Notes: a model not told the origin generated them from the letters alone. A stretch of 64,000 nucleotides of DNA from Desulfovibrio sp. G11 (GCF_900243745.1 NZ_LT984798.1:3060001-3124000); one strand, 5' to 3'; positions 1 to 8,803 are shown, counted from the stretch's first letter. Numbers and translations: made by a program.

Positions 1-559
1 CGATCCATCCTTCGGCGGTTTTATCCATGCGCAGAATCAGCGGAAAATTTTTATCCAGCAGAGGATGTCGTATCCTGGCTGTCAGCAGGGCAGTGCCTTC
101 GCTGGCTGTCTGCAAGCTGATGGTTTTTGAAAGCTGCTCCAGAAAGTCTGAGGGCAAGGCATAGAGCGGAGTTTTTAATCGTGTTTTCAGGTCCGGCTCT
201 TCTTTGGCAGCCTCCTGCTTGGAACGAAGTTGCCTGAGCAGGGCGGTTTGTATCATGTCGCTGATCTGGCGCTCCTGATCCGGGCCCGCCTTGAGGAAAG
301 GATAGCTTCGCATCAGGTTGGCCGCTAGCTGCCGGGAAAGCGCGTTGAAGTCTACCAGCTCCGCGATATTGTTTGTTTGGGCGTTTTTCAGGGCATCACG
401 CAATTCTTCATAGGCATAGAGGCTGGACTGACGGAACTGGTAATACCGCCAGCCGCTGTAAAACAGCACTGCAACGATCACGATCAATATGCCCGCGGCG
501 AACACAAGAATATGTTGCCGCACAAAGGAAATCAGCCGGGAAATAGCGGGAAAATTCAT
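1..559 (-). CDS. Membrane-anchored protein, DUF2939-like, partial
   Basis: An open frame of 186 codons runs on the minus strand from ATG at 559 off the window edge, so the C-terminus is missing. Residues about 16-36 form one strongly hydrophobic segment (HILVFAAGILIVIVAVLFY), followed by a soluble part. The stretch YEELRDALKNAQTNNIAELV followed by DFNALSRELAANL resembles the DUF2939 pattern of small anchored proteins with an Ala/Leu-rich helical region. No catalytic motif is visible. It lies downstream of and co-directional with the methyltransferase gene. The family assignment is by eye only and the function is unknown. Confidence 0.6.
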   Translation of the reverse strand, partial: MNFPAISRLISFVRQHILVFAAGILIVIVAVLFYSGWRYYQFRQSSLYAYEELRDALKNAQTNNIAELVDFNALSRQLAANLMRSYPFLKAGPDQERQISDMIQTALLRQLRSKQEAAKEEPDLKTRLKTPLYALPSDFLEQLSKTISLQTASEGTALLTARIRHPLLDKNFPLILRMDKTAEGWI

Positions 560-581
560 GACACACCTGATATTTTCTAAT

Positions 582-1322
582 TCACTGAGAGTTCAGGGAA
601 TTTTTTGAACCATACTCCAGCACCGGTTCAGGCCTGCGCAGGCGCTGCCCCTTGATCTTGAGCGGCATGGGCGTTACGGGCCGTGCAGGGCCAAGATCAA
701 GGCGAATGACGCACCATGCTCCCAGGGGAAGGGGCAGCTTGTGAACGCAACCGCCCAGCGGGCAGGAACGGTTCCAGGCGCTGCGCGGTCCGGCAAGAGT
801 GCTCATGCCGCAGGCCTTGCCGTCTCCCATATCTTTGAGCAGGCGCCAGATGCTCCACCATTGGTGCGCAGGCCCGGGCCAGGTTTTTTTTCGGCCTTGA
901 AGGCAGTGCAGCAGGTAAGCAAGGGAAGCGCTGTTCCAGAAGGTAACGGCAAGGCCGCCGGAAGAAACACGCAAGGCTTCGCGTACGGCGATTTTCACTT
1001 TTTCTCTGTCGCCGCTGGAGAGGTGCAGGACAACCCCGTCAAAGGAGCTGTCATCAAAGGGCAGGTGATCATCTGCGGCAGCGGCTATTTCTGCGCGGCA
1101 GCCCATTGCGGCGGCGGCCCGCGCCCGTAGTTCCGGGCGGAGCTCTGTTGCCGTCAGGTCGAAACCGCATTCCCACAACAAGGGTGAAAACATCCCCTGA
1201 CCGCAGTTGACCTCCAGCAGGGTTTTCCCCCTGCGAGGCCAGACCGCCAGACTGTGTTGCAGAAGGTTCTGCTGCTTGCTCAGGGCAGAGAGGCCCTTGG
1301 TCTTCCAATGCCACCGCTTCAT
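582..1322 (-). CDS. Class I SAM-dependent methyltransferase
   Basis: The 246-residue protein carries the SAM-binding motif I near residues 34-47 (TLLEVNCGQGMFSP), an acidic motif II region (LTATELRPE) and a post-motif LPFDDSSFDGVVLH, the usual order for a type 11 class I methyltransferase. The C-terminal 90 residues are rich in Arg, Pro and Trp and match no domain I know. Similar proteins in Desulfovibrio are annotated only as methyltransferases, and the substrate cannot be read from sequence. It is co-directional with the partial membrane protein 22 bp downstream. Confidence 0.75.
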   Translation of the reverse strand: MKRWHWKTKGLSALSKQQNLLQHSLAVWPRRGKTLLEVNCGQGMFSPLLWECGFDLTATELRPELRARAAAAMGCRAEIAAAADDHLPFDDSSFDGVVLHLSSGDREKVKIAVREALRVSSGGLAVTFWNSASLAYLLHCLQGRKKTWPGPAHQWWSIWRLLKDMGDGKACGMSTLAGPRSAWNRSCPLGGCVHKLPLPLGAWCVIRLDLGPARPVTPMPLKIKGQRLRRPEPVLEYGSKNSLNSQ

Positions 1323-1446
1323 GGTTCTGCCTTTTGATCAGATCGTTTGATTGTTTTTTAATATCCCACTATTTTGCAAAGAGGTCAAAATGGCAAGAAA
1401 AAACTGCCGGAAGAAAAACAGGTGAAATTTTCAGACAATGTTCCAC

Positions 1447-1492
1447 GCAAAAAAACGGTGGGAAATGCGCGTTTCGCATTTCCCACCGTTTT
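1447..1492 (-). terminator. Intrinsic terminator after ridA
   Basis: A 17-bp perfect stem (1453-1469 with 1475-1491) closes a 5-nt loop. Read on the minus strand it is followed by seven T residues. It starts 20 bp after the ridA stop, so it should end that transcript before the methyltransferase gene. Confidence 0.9.
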
Positions 1493-1511
1493 GCCGTAAA
1501 TTGCGTAAAGC

Positions 1512-1892
1512 TTATACTGCGGCGATGGATTCGATCTCCACCTTGGCTCCCAGCGGCAGGGCGCTGACCTCTACGCAGGAGCGTGCGGGGCAGGGGGCGC
1601 TGAAATACTGCTGGTACACTTCGTTGACGGCGCCGAAGGTTTTGATGTCGGTAATGAAAACTGTTGTCTTCACGACATTCGCAGTAGTCAGGCCTTGTGA
1701 TTCAAGGATTGCCAGCACATTCTTGCAGCACTGGATGGCCTGAGCCGCGGCGTCGCCTTCCACCAGTTTGCCGGTTGCCGGATCAATGGGGACCTGCCCG
1801 GAAAGAAATATGAAGTTGCCTGTTTTGATGGCCTGGCTGTACGGGCCAACGGCGGCAGGAGCCTTGTCTGTGCTGATGACTTCCTTATTCAT
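1512..1892 (-). CDS. ridA: RidA family reactive-intermediate deaminase
   Basis: This is a RidA (YjgF/YER057c/UK114) protein of 126 residues, the normal family size. The family hydrolyses reactive enamine/imine intermediates such as 2-aminoacrylate released by PLP enzymes. Visible features are AAVGPYSQA near the N-terminus, SGQVPIDP, and the CPARSCVEV stretch containing the conserved Arg that binds the substrate carboxylate. The open frame extends 19 codons further, but ATG 1892 has a GGAGCAAT Shine-Dalgarno just upstream and starts the normal family N-terminus (MNKEVIST). It follows two amino-acid-type transporter genes by only a few bases, so co-transcription is likely. Confidence 0.92.
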   Translation of the reverse strand: MNKEVISTDKAPAAVGPYSQAIKTGNFIFLSGQVPIDPATGKLVEGDAAAQAIQCCKNVLAILESQGLTTANVVKTTVFITDIKTFGAVNEVYQQYFSAPCPARSCVEVSALPLGAKVEIESIAAV

Positions 1893-1903
1893 GATTGCTC
1901 CTT

Positions 1904-3133
1904 TCAGCGGTACATGGGTAAAAGATTGAAAACAAAAAGCGTATGGCAAACAGCGACAAAGCAGCCATATGCCAGAAGCAGCGGCACTGTCAGGCGGCCG
2001 CCCGGCGTAGTGTACACGGCCTTGCCATAGCGCTTGCGGCTGTTGCTGAGCAAAAGGGCCGGTATGATGACTGCCCAGAATGCCGATGCCAGACCAGCCC
2101 AGCCGATGGCGGGCAAAAAGCCGTCAGGCCAGATAAGCCCCCCCAGGATAGGCGGAACAAAGGTGACCAACAGGGTCTTGGTTCTTCCGGAGCGGCTGTT
2201 GTCAAAATTGCACAGGTCGGCCATATAGTCAAAAAGTCCCAGGCCTGCTCCCAGAAAAGAAGTTGAAACGGCCAGAAGCGAAAATCCTTCAAGCATCCGC
2301 AGAATCAAAAAACTGCTCAGGTTGTTGCCTGCTGCGGCCATCAGGTCGCCAACGTTGCCGCCCGCTTCAATAACGCCTCTGAAGTCCGCGCGCGAAATGT
2401 TGCCGTCTGCGGCAGTCAGCCAGGATATATAGCAGACCAGAGCCACGATTGTGCCGTAGCGCAGGCTCGCATCAATGGTGCGCGGCTCTTTGCCCATATA
2501 CTTGACCAGGCTCGGAACAGAAGCGTGAAAACAGAAGGACGTCAGATAGGTGGAAACGGCCCCCCACAGAAAGATCATTTCTCCGCCGCTGCCACCACGG
2601 TCCAGCAGTGTGTCTACCCGCAAGTGGGTTATCATGCCGCTGACAGAAATAAAGTAAGATATGACCATGCCGCCCACAAGCAGGATGGAAAACTTGTCGA
2701 CCGCTTCGGAACTCCACCAGATAAATACTGTGAGCAGCAGGGCGAATACAAGGCTGTTGAGCAGCCTCGGGGGCGCGGTGCCGGTTATGGAGGTAATGCT
2801 TTGCTCGATTATGGATCCGCCCCCGCTTACATAGGCATACACCAGGGTGTAGAGCACAAAGGCAACGGCGAAGCCATTCACGAGACTCCATTTGGGTCCC
2901 AGCAGTTCGCGGACCATTGTATGGAAGCTGTCCCCGGGTTCAAAATGCATGCTCACTTCCAGCAGTGCCTGGCTTGAACGCAGCATGATGATCCAGGAAA
3001 TCAGCATCAGCCCGATTGACCACGAAAACCACATTCCGGCCGAGGCCATCGGTAAGGCCAGCATACCGGCGCCTATGGCCGTGCCGGCAACAAGAGTGGT
3101 GCCGCCAAGCACAGGAGAAAAGCGGAAGTCCAT
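1904..3133 (-). CDS. Aromatic amino acid permease (TyrP/Mtr type)
   Basis: A 409-residue polytopic protein with the hydroxy/aromatic amino acid permease signature at its N-terminus (LGGTTLVAGTAIGAGMLALP), the hallmark of the TyrP/Mtr/TnaB family. About eleven hydrophobic segments are visible. The probable role is proton-coupled uptake of tryptophan or tyrosine across the inner membrane. Start ATG 3133 overlaps the stop of the upstream gene by one base (TAATG) and is preceded by AAGGAA; the longer open frame upstream is out-of-frame overlap with that gene. ridA follows after 11 bp. Substrate preference among aromatic amino acids cannot be decided here. Confidence 0.85.
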   Translation of the reverse strand: MDFRFSPVLGGTTLVAGTAIGAGMLALPMASAGMWFSWSIGLMLISWIIMLRSSQALLEVSMHFEPGDSFHTMVRELLGPKWSLVNGFAVAFVLYTLVYAYVSGGGSIIEQSITSITGTAPPRLLNSLVFALLLTVFIWWSSEAVDKFSILLVGGMVISYFISVSGMITHLRVDTLLDRGGSGGEMIFLWGAVSTYLTSFCFHASVPSLVKYMGKEPRTIDASLRYGTIVALVCYISWLTAADGNISRADFRGVIEAGGNVGDLMAAAGNNLSSFLILRMLEGFSLLAVSTSFLGAGLGLFDYMADLCNFDNSRSGRTKTLLVTFVPPILGGLIWPDGFLPAIGWAGLASAFWAVIIPALLLSNSRKRYGKAVYTTPGGRLTVPLLLAYGCFVAVCHTLFVFNLLPMYR

Positions 3134-4086
3134 TACAGTTCCTTGTTTGGGGTGATATCCGTTGGGCGGGTATGAAAAAAATTGGAAAGCAGCGCTCCGG
3201 AAATGTTCTGCCATACGCTGTAGAGGGCGCCGGCGATGGCTGCCGCAGGTGAAAAGTGGGCCAGGGCAAGCGCAGTGGCAAGCCCGGAATTTTTGGTACC
3301 CACTGCAAGGCACAAGGCGCGGCCGGTGGTGCGGTCAAGCCGGAAAATCCGGGCCAGCAGGCTGCCCAAAGCAAGGCCGGCAAGATTGAGGCAGATGACG
3401 GCCATAAAAATATCCAGACCGGCCTGCAGGATGTTTGCGGCATTTATTGCCAGAATGCCTGCCACTACCAGTGTAATGGTCAGGGCGGAAAGCAGGGGCA
3501 AAAAGGGTAGGGCGCGACGGGTCAGGCCACCACAAAAACGGTGTGCCGCAAGGCCCATAAGTACGGGGACCACCACTATTTTGCTGATGGAAACCACAAG
3601 GCCGCCCACATCTACAGGTATCCACACGCCACCGAGAAGCCATGTAAGGGCAGGCATGAAGAGAAGAGCGAGAAAAGTACCTAGGGAGGTAAGTGTTACG
3701 GCATACGGCACATCGCCTTTGGCGATATAGGCCAGAACATTGGAGGCGGTGCCTCCGGGGGCTGTGCCAACGAGAACAAGGCCCATGGCCATGTCCGGCG
3801 GCAGGGAGCAGGCATGGCAAAAAACAAAGGCCAGCAGGGCCATCAGGCCAAACTGGGCGGCTATGCCCAGAGCGATATGGCGTGGGCGGGCCAGCACATG
3901 GCTGAAGTCTCCCACGCGTAGAGTCATGCCCATGCCGAACATGATAAGTCCGAGAAGCGGGGTAACGTATGGAGCAACCCACCGGAAAAGCTCGGGCCGC
4001 CAAAGGGCCAGAGCGGAACAGGCAATAACCACAAGGCCCATGTAGCGCGTGAGGGCGGCGCTGATGATGATCGCAAGACGCAACAA
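3133..4086 (-). CDS. Bile acid:sodium symporter (BASS) family transporter
   Basis: A 317-residue membrane protein with about nine to ten hydrophobic segments. It carries the BASS-family motifs VGTAPGGTASNVLAYIAKGD and, near the C-terminus, VGTKNSGLATALAL. Bacterial BASS proteins import organic acids such as pantoate or keto acids with sodium; the substrate here is unknown. An ATG-initiated frame begins at 4209, but those codons look non-coding and lack a Shine-Dalgarno. TTG 4086 has GGAGG ten bases upstream (4097-4101) and gives the usual family length, so I choose it; ATG 4125 and 4131 are alternatives. The stop overlaps the start of the aromatic permease, implying translational coupling. 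Confidence 0.82.
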   Translation of the reverse strand: MLRLAIIISAALTRYMGLVVIACSALALWRPELFRWVAPYVTPLLGLIMFGMGMTLRVGDFSHVLARPRHIALGIAAQFGLMALLAFVFCHACSLPPDMAMGLVLVGTAPGGTASNVLAYIAKGDVPYAVTLTSLGTFLALLFMPALTWLLGGVWIPVDVGGLVVSISKIVVVPVLMGLAAHRFCGGLTRRALPFLPLLSALTITLVVAGILAINAANILQAGLDIFMAVICLNLAGLALGSLLARIFRLDRTTGRALCLAVGTKNSGLATALALAHFSPAAAIAGALYSVWQNISGALLSNFFHTRPTDITPNKEL

Positions 4087-4243
4087 GTCAGTGTTTCCTC
4101 CGCCTGAGGCGTAGTATGCGGACATCGGCATACTGTCAGACTGGCGTGTGGATGGCAAGAGTGTGAACAAAAAAGTTACTATCAATAAATAGTTGGAAGT
4201 CATCAGCATGGCCTGCGTGGCAAATGTTCGGCCTGCGTCTCAC

Positions 4244-4272
4244 TTGAAAAAGCTGCTCCAAGCAGATACTCT
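4244..4272 (+). promoter_or_regulatory. Possible sigma-70 promoter for ettA
   Basis: TTGAAA (4244-4249) and TACTCT (4267-4272) are 17 bp apart, about 88 bp upstream of the ettA start. The -10 match is weak. A 7-bp GC stem (GCGCGCC with GGCGCGC, about 4285-4303) followed by GTTTTC lies between this site and the gene and could act as a leader hairpin. Confidence 0.3.
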
Positions 4273-4359
4273 GTCTCTTTAGGAGCGCGCCCATTTGGCG
4301 CGCGTTTTCGCACCGCACCTTTGCCAAGGCGAAAACGTCACCAAATTTTGAGGAGCATC

Positions 4360-6042
4360 ATGAGCAACGAACCGGACAAGATCATTTATTCCATGATCCG
4401 CGTGACCAAGCGCCACGGGCAGAAGGAAGTGCTGAAAGACATTTCCCTCTCCTATTTCTACGGAGCCAAAATTGGCGTGCTTGGTTTGAACGGCGCGGGT
4501 AAATCCAGCCTGCTGAGAATTCTGGCCGGTGTGGACCAGTCCTTTGACGGCAAGACCGTTCTGGCCCCTGGCTATACCATCGGCTATCTGGAGCAGGAAC
4601 CGCTTGCCCACGAAACGCGCACTGTGCGCGAGGTGGTTGAAGACGGCGTGAGCGAACTCACGGCCATTGCCCGGCAGTTTGAAGAAATCAACGCCAAATT
4701 TGCCGAACCAATGGAACCCGACGAGATGGACGCGCTCATCACGCGACAGGCTGAAGTACAGGAACTCATGGATGCCAAAAACATATGGGACCTGGATTCG
4801 CGGCTTGAAATGGCCATGGACGCCCTGCGCTGCCCCCCCGGCGATATGCCAGTGCAGCAGATTTCAGGCGGGGAGCGCCGCCGTGTGGCCTTGTGCCGCC
4901 TGTTGCTGCAGAATCCCGACATCCTGCTGCTTGACGAACCTACCAACCATCTGGATGCGGAGTCGGTAGCCTGGCTTGAGCGGTATCTCTCCACATTCCC
5001 CGGTACAGTTATCGCAGTCACGCACGACCGCTATTTTCTTGACAACGTGGCCGGATGGATCCTTGAGCTTGACCGTGGCCGGGGCATTCCCTGGAAGGGC
5101 AACTATTCCTCCTGGCTCGAGCAGAAGCAGAAGCGCCTTGCCAATGAGGAGCGCAGCGAAGCTGAAAGGCAGAAAACCCTTCAGCGTGAACTGGAGTGGG
5201 TGCGCATGTCACCCAAGGGGCGCCATGCCAAAGGCAAGGCCCGTCTTAATGCTTACGAGGCCATGCTTTCTCATGAAAGTGAAAAGCGTGCGCCTGACCT
5301 TGAAATCTATATTCCCCCGGGACCGCGCCTTGGCAAAAGCGTTGTTGAACTCAGCGGCCTCGGCAAATCCATGGGCGACAGGATGCTCATGGACGGCGCC
5401 AACGCGCTGATTCCTCCTGGGGCGATTGTGGGTATTGTCGGTCCCAACGGCGCGGGTAAAACTACTCTGTTCAGGATGCTTGTGGGGCAGGAAACCCCTG
5501 ACACCGGTACTCTCAAGGTCGGAGAAACGGTGCAGTTCGCCTATGTGGATCAGGGGCGTGAGTCTCTGACGCCCGGAAAAACCGTATACGAGCTTATCAG
5601 CGACGGTGCGGAGACCATCAGGCTCGGCAACCGTGAAGTAAATGCTCGTGCCTACTGCACCCGTTTCAATTTTCACGGCGCCGATCAGCAGAAAAAAGTG
5701 GACGTGCTTTCCGGTGGCGAACGCAACCGTCTGCATTTGGCCCGCATGCTGAAATCCGGAGCCAACGTTCTGCTGCTTGACGAACCCACCAACGACATTG
5801 ACGTCAACACCATGCGCGCCCTTGAGGATGCTCTCGACAACTTCGCGGGCTGCGTGCTGGTAATCAGCCACGACCGCTGGTTTCTCGACAGGGTGGCTAC
5901 CCACATAATGGCTTTTGAAGACGAGGCCAATGTGGTCTTTGTTGAAGGCAACTACTCGGATTACGAGGAGGACCGCAAAAAACGTCTCGGTAAAGATGCC
6001 GATACGCCGCACCGCCTCAAATTCCGCAAACTGACACGATGA
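4360..6042 (+). CDS. ettA: Energy-dependent translational throttle protein EttA
   Basis: A 560-residue ABC-F protein with two ATPase cassettes and no membrane domain. Cassette 1 has Walker A GLNGAGKSS, signature SGGERRRVAL and Walker B LLLDEPTNHLD. Cassette 2 has GPNGAGKTT, SGGERNRLHLAR and LLLDEPTNDID. The MSNEPDKIIYSMIRV N-terminus and total length match EttA rather than Uup or Rli-type proteins. EttA binds the ribosomal E site and gates the first peptide bond according to ADP/ATP ratio. Start ATG 4360 has AGGAG at 4351-4355; the ORF extension upstream is not needed. The next gene begins 56 bp after the stop. Confidence 0.95.
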   Translation: MSNEPDKIIYSMIRVTKRHGQKEVLKDISLSYFYGAKIGVLGLNGAGKSSLLRILAGVDQSFDGKTVLAPGYTIGYLEQEPLAHETRTVREVVEDGVSELTAIARQFEEINAKFAEPMEPDEMDALITRQAEVQELMDAKNIWDLDSRLEMAMDALRCPPGDMPVQQISGGERRRVALCRLLLQNPDILLLDEPTNHLDAESVAWLERYLSTFPGTVIAVTHDRYFLDNVAGWILELDRGRGIPWKGNYSSWLEQKQKRLANEERSEAERQKTLQRELEWVRMSPKGRHAKGKARLNAYEAMLSHESEKRAPDLEIYIPPGPRLGKSVVELSGLGKSMGDRMLMDGANALIPPGAIVGIVGPNGAGKTTLFRMLVGQETPDTGTLKVGETVQFAYVDQGRESLTPGKTVYELISDGAETIRLGNREVNARAYCTRFNFHGADQQKKVDVLSGGERNRLHLARMLKSGANVLLLDEPTNDIDVNTMRALEDALDNFAGCVLVISHDRWFLDRVATHIMAFEDEANVVFVEGNYSDYEEDRKKRLGKDADTPHRLKFRKLTR

Positions 6043-6098
6043 GCCTTGCCCCCCGCGTCGGACAATCCGGCGCGGGGGCTGATCGCTCCGGAGGGCAG

Positions 6099-7709
6099 AT
6101 GCATACAAGGGAAAAAACACAAAGCAGAATTCGTACACATGCAGCCGCTTCAGGCATAAGGGCTGCCCTGCTGGCCTTGCTGCTGGCAGTGATGGCAACC
6201 GGCAGCGCCTTGGCTGCCCAGGAAAAATCCTCTTCCGCCCCCATTGTCCCGGCATCTCCTGCCAGCCCGGTAGCAGCTATCCTTTCCCCCTCGGGCGGGC
6301 TGGTGCAGGTTGAAGAAACCCTGCCCGTCGTTATGAATGACGATATGGGGATCCTGAGCTTTGTGCTGCCCGGTGGCGCGGAAAATCTTCAGATCAGCGT
6401 TCCCGGTCATACCATTGCCCGCTGGACCTCCACGCCCCAGGCGTTGGAGCGTAAAGGGCATCTGGCCCATCTGCGGGCTGAATTGAGCACCGAAATAAAT
6501 CAGGTCAACGGCAAGCTGGCCGCAGTCAAGGCTCAATTGGCCCTGTGGGAAACCCCGCCCGGCAGCAGCTCGTATCAGGACCTGACACAAAGAGAAAAAA
6601 AGCAGAGCAGCGCCATTCCCGAGCTGATCATTGAACAGGCTAACCTTGAAAGCCTGGTCGCAGTGCTCCGCCAGCAGTTGGATCAGATGCCGCTAAGCCC
6701 TGAAATGGGACAGCGTATCACCATCGCCCTGCGCAAACCCGTAACCGGCAAACAGTTGAAGGTGGCGTACAGCTATCAGTTGAACAACTGCGGCTGGCGC
6801 CCTGTATACAGCTTTGATGCCAGAACCGGCAGCGGCAAGAGCAATGAAACTTCCGTGCGGCTCATGGCCGAGATATGGCAGCTTTCCGGCATTGACTGGA
6901 GTGGCGCGCAGCTTACCCTCATTTCACGCGGTGAAGGCCCACGTGAGCCTGCGAGTCTGGGCAGATGGGTGATAGATTCCCAAGTCCCTGTTCCCCAGCC
7001 TGCCCGCGCAGCGCGCAAGACTTTTACCCGGGAGGCCGCAGTGGCGCTGTCGGTCGAGGCAGATGCTGTGCCTGCAGAACCCCCGGTCGTACATGACGGC
7101 AGTGCAGTTTTTGCGCGCTGGAACCTGGCTGTGCGTGGTCTGCCCGAAGGGCGTTCGCGACTGCTTATTGTTGAAGATATGTGGAAAACGCCTTTGCAGT
7201 GGCTGGCCCGCCCCATTGTGGGCGACAGCCGTGTGTGGCTTATGGGCAAATACAGCCTGCCGTCCGAACAGTCATGGCCGGACGGCGCAGCCGAATTCTG
7301 CGTAGATGGTCAGGGCGTTGGACAAGGATTTTTTACCCCGCGCGGTGGAGAGGCGACCCTGTACTTCGGTCCCGACCCCCGTGTGCATGTTAACGTGATC
7401 GTGAACAGCAAGCGGCGGGGCGAAAGCGGTTTTATAGAAAAAAGCCGTACCTGGACCTGGGCATGGACCTATGTGCTGACGAATACGCACAAGGACGCCA
7501 TTAACGTACGGGTGGAGCGGCCCATGCCAATGATTGTCGATCAGGGTGTGTCTGTTTCCTATAATGATTCACCGGCTTCTCAGCAGGTGCCCGATGAGCA
7601 CATGCTGCTGTGGAACATTGAAGTGCCCGGCGATGGCAAGGCTGAAATAAAGCACTCCGTGTCCATCACGTCTTCCAAAGAAATGCCGATGCTTACCGAC
7701 ATTCCTTAA
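6099..7709 (+). CDS. Secreted DUF4139/DUF4140 (mucoidy-inhibitor-like) protein
   Basis: The 536-residue product starts with a basic stretch and a hydrophobic signal sequence (AALLALLLAVMATGSALA) with a likely cleavage after ALAA. It then has a DUF4140-like N-domain containing a predicted coiled coil (about residues 110-210) and a C-terminal DUF4139 beta-rich domain (VAYSYQLNNCGWRPVYSFD, WTWAWTYVLTNTHKDAINV). This is the architecture of the MuiA-like family, whose biochemical role is not established. Start ATG 6099 has GGAGGG at 6090-6095; a frame starting at 6039 would overlap the ettA stop. A GC-rich hairpin (6051-6077) sits between the genes. Export to the periplasm or cell surface is inferred. 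Confidence 0.82.
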   Translation: MHTREKTQSRIRTHAAASGIRAALLALLLAVMATGSALAAQEKSSSAPIVPASPASPVAAILSPSGGLVQVEETLPVVMNDDMGILSFVLPGGAENLQISVPGHTIARWTSTPQALERKGHLAHLRAELSTEINQVNGKLAAVKAQLALWETPPGSSSYQDLTQREKKQSSAIPELIIEQANLESLVAVLRQQLDQMPLSPEMGQRITIALRKPVTGKQLKVAYSYQLNNCGWRPVYSFDARTGSGKSNETSVRLMAEIWQLSGIDWSGAQLTLISRGEGPREPASLGRWVIDSQVPVPQPARAARKTFTREAAVALSVEADAVPAEPPVVHDGSAVFARWNLAVRGLPEGRSRLLIVEDMWKTPLQWLARPIVGDSRVWLMGKYSLPSEQSWPDGAAEFCVDGQGVGQGFFTPRGGEATLYFGPDPRVHVNVIVNSKRRGESGFIEKSRTWTWAWTYVLTNTHKDAINVRVERPMPMIVDQGVSVSYNDSPASQQVPDEHMLLWNIEVPGDGKAEIKHSVSITSSKEMPMLTDIP

Positions 7710-7739
7710 GGAATGTGCAGGTTTTGATTCGTGCGATAC

Positions 7740-7770
7740 AAGGCCGCCCCGTATTCGGGGCGGCCTTTGC
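7740..7770 (+). terminator. Terminator-like hairpin after DUF4139 gene
   Basis: An 11-bp stem (7740-7750 with 7757-7767) is followed by only a few T residues. A separate 18-bp perfect palindrome (7699-7716) overlaps the stop codon of the upstream gene. Confidence 0.65.
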
Positions 7771-7810
7771 AACAAAAGGCAGCATGGCTGTCCGTCAAAG
7801 GAGCGCTCTC

Positions 7811-8464
7811 TTGAATTTTACCCCTGTTTTTTTTGATCTGGACGGAACCATCACGGATTCTGAAGATGGAATAGTCAACTCTGTGCAGTATGCGCTGGAA
7901 CACTTTGGTGTTTCCTTACCGCGGGAAAGCCTGATTCCTTTTATCGGGCCTCCTCTGCGCGATTCATTTTCAAAAATTTTCCCCAATGATCCGAAAAAAG
8001 TGGAAAAGATCGTTGGTAAATACAGAGAATATTACACTGACCGGGGTATTTTCGAAAACCGTCTTTATGACGGCATAAGCGATCTTTTGCGCGATCTGGC
8101 AGAAGAGGGGCGTGTTCTGGCGCTTGCCACTTCCAAGCCCGAAACGTTTGCCCTGCGTATTGTGGAGCACTTTGACATAGCACGCTACTTTTCGTGTGTC
8201 GCCGGGGCAGAACTGAGTGGGCCGCGTAATAACAAGCCGGCTGTATTGCGCTACGCTTGCGATCGCCTGGGTGTGGTTCCTTCTGCATCCTGCCTGATGG
8301 TCGGGGACCGCAAGTATGATGTAGCCGGTGCGCATGAGGTAGGGATGCCGTGTGCCGCGGTTTTATACGGATATGGCCCGGAAAAGGAACTGAAAGAGGC
8401 CGGGGCCGATTGGTTGTGCCCTGACGTGAAATCCTTGCGGGTCCTTTTGCAGCAACGGAATTGA
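7811..8464 (+). CDS. HAD-family phosphatase (phosphoglycolate phosphatase-like)
   Basis: A 217-residue haloacid-dehalogenase hydrolase. Motif I FFDLDGTITDS supplies the nucleophile and acid Asp residues, motif II is LATSKP, the motif III Lys is in the GPRNNKPAVLRYA region, and motif IV is MVGDRKYDV. The helical cap between motifs I and II is of the Gph/PgmB type, and the product resembles Gph or pyrophosphatase PpaX-like enzymes. I choose TTG 7811 because AAAGGAG (7797-7803) lies 7 bases upstream and the protein then starts right at the catalytic domain. ATG 7784, just after the terminator hairpin, is the alternative. The exact substrate is undetermined. Confidence 0.82.
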   Translation: MNFTPVFFDLDGTITDSEDGIVNSVQYALEHFGVSLPRESLIPFIGPPLRDSFSKIFPNDPKKVEKIVGKYREYYTDRGIFENRLYDGISDLLRDLAEEGRVLALATSKPETFALRIVEHFDIARYFSCVAGAELSGPRNNKPAVLRYACDRLGVVPSASCLMVGDRKYDVAGAHEVGMPCAAVLYGYGPEKELKEAGADWLCPDVKSLRVLLQQRN

Positions 8465-8803
8465 AGAAAAAAGTTCAGAGCAGGCTGTGCTGCCTCTCAG
8501 CTTTTTTCAGGCTGGGTACTGCGGGGTTTTATGTCCCGGCTATTTTAGAGCAGTTAACGCTTCAAATGATTACTTGATGGTCGGCAAAGCCGCCCTACAA
8601 TCATTTGGCTACAAGGATCTGCCTCCAAATCCTTGTCGGGCATTTCAAGTGTGAAATGCGCCAAGAGCGCTCTTCGGCGTTCAACCGTGGCAGGCGCATG
8701 CTGGCAAGCTCCGTCCACAAGTACTCCGCAGGGACTGAAGCAATCGGCCATTGCGGCGAACGCCTGCTCGCGCGGCCGCCGAAACAGGACGGGGAGCATG
8801 GCC
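8465..8803. other. Gene-free convergent region with inverted repeats
   Basis: This stretch separates the convergent HAD and HD-GYP genes. A weak terminator-like stem followed by CTTTTTTC ends near 8511. From 8563 to about 8680 four successive inverted repeats follow (9, 8, 8 and 12 bases; see the repeat entry). Short frames on both strands overlap the repeats, show no family signature and have no good Shine-Dalgarno, so I do not call a gene. Confidence 0.6.
8563..8680. repeat. Cluster of four adjacent hairpins
   Basis: CAAATGATT (8563-8571) pairs with AATCATTTG (8599-8607), and its loop contains the small hairpin CGGCAAAGCCG (8582-8592). ACAAGGAT (8611-8618) pairs with ATCCTTGT (8629-8636). 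GCATTTCA (8640-8647) pairs with TGAAATGC (8652-8659). AAGAGCGCTCTT (8663-8674) is a perfect palindrome. The array could be a structured RNA, a dispersed intergenic repeat unit or a bidirectional terminator complex; sequence alone does not decide. Confidence 0.6.

Noticed and set aside
741-1130. Plus-strand frame opposite the methyltransferase
   Set aside because: Antisense shadow of a gene with clear SAM-methyltransferase motifs.
5209-6255. Long minus-strand frame (348 codons) opposite ettA
   Set aside because: Antisense shadow of ettA; the plus strand has both ABC cassettes intact.
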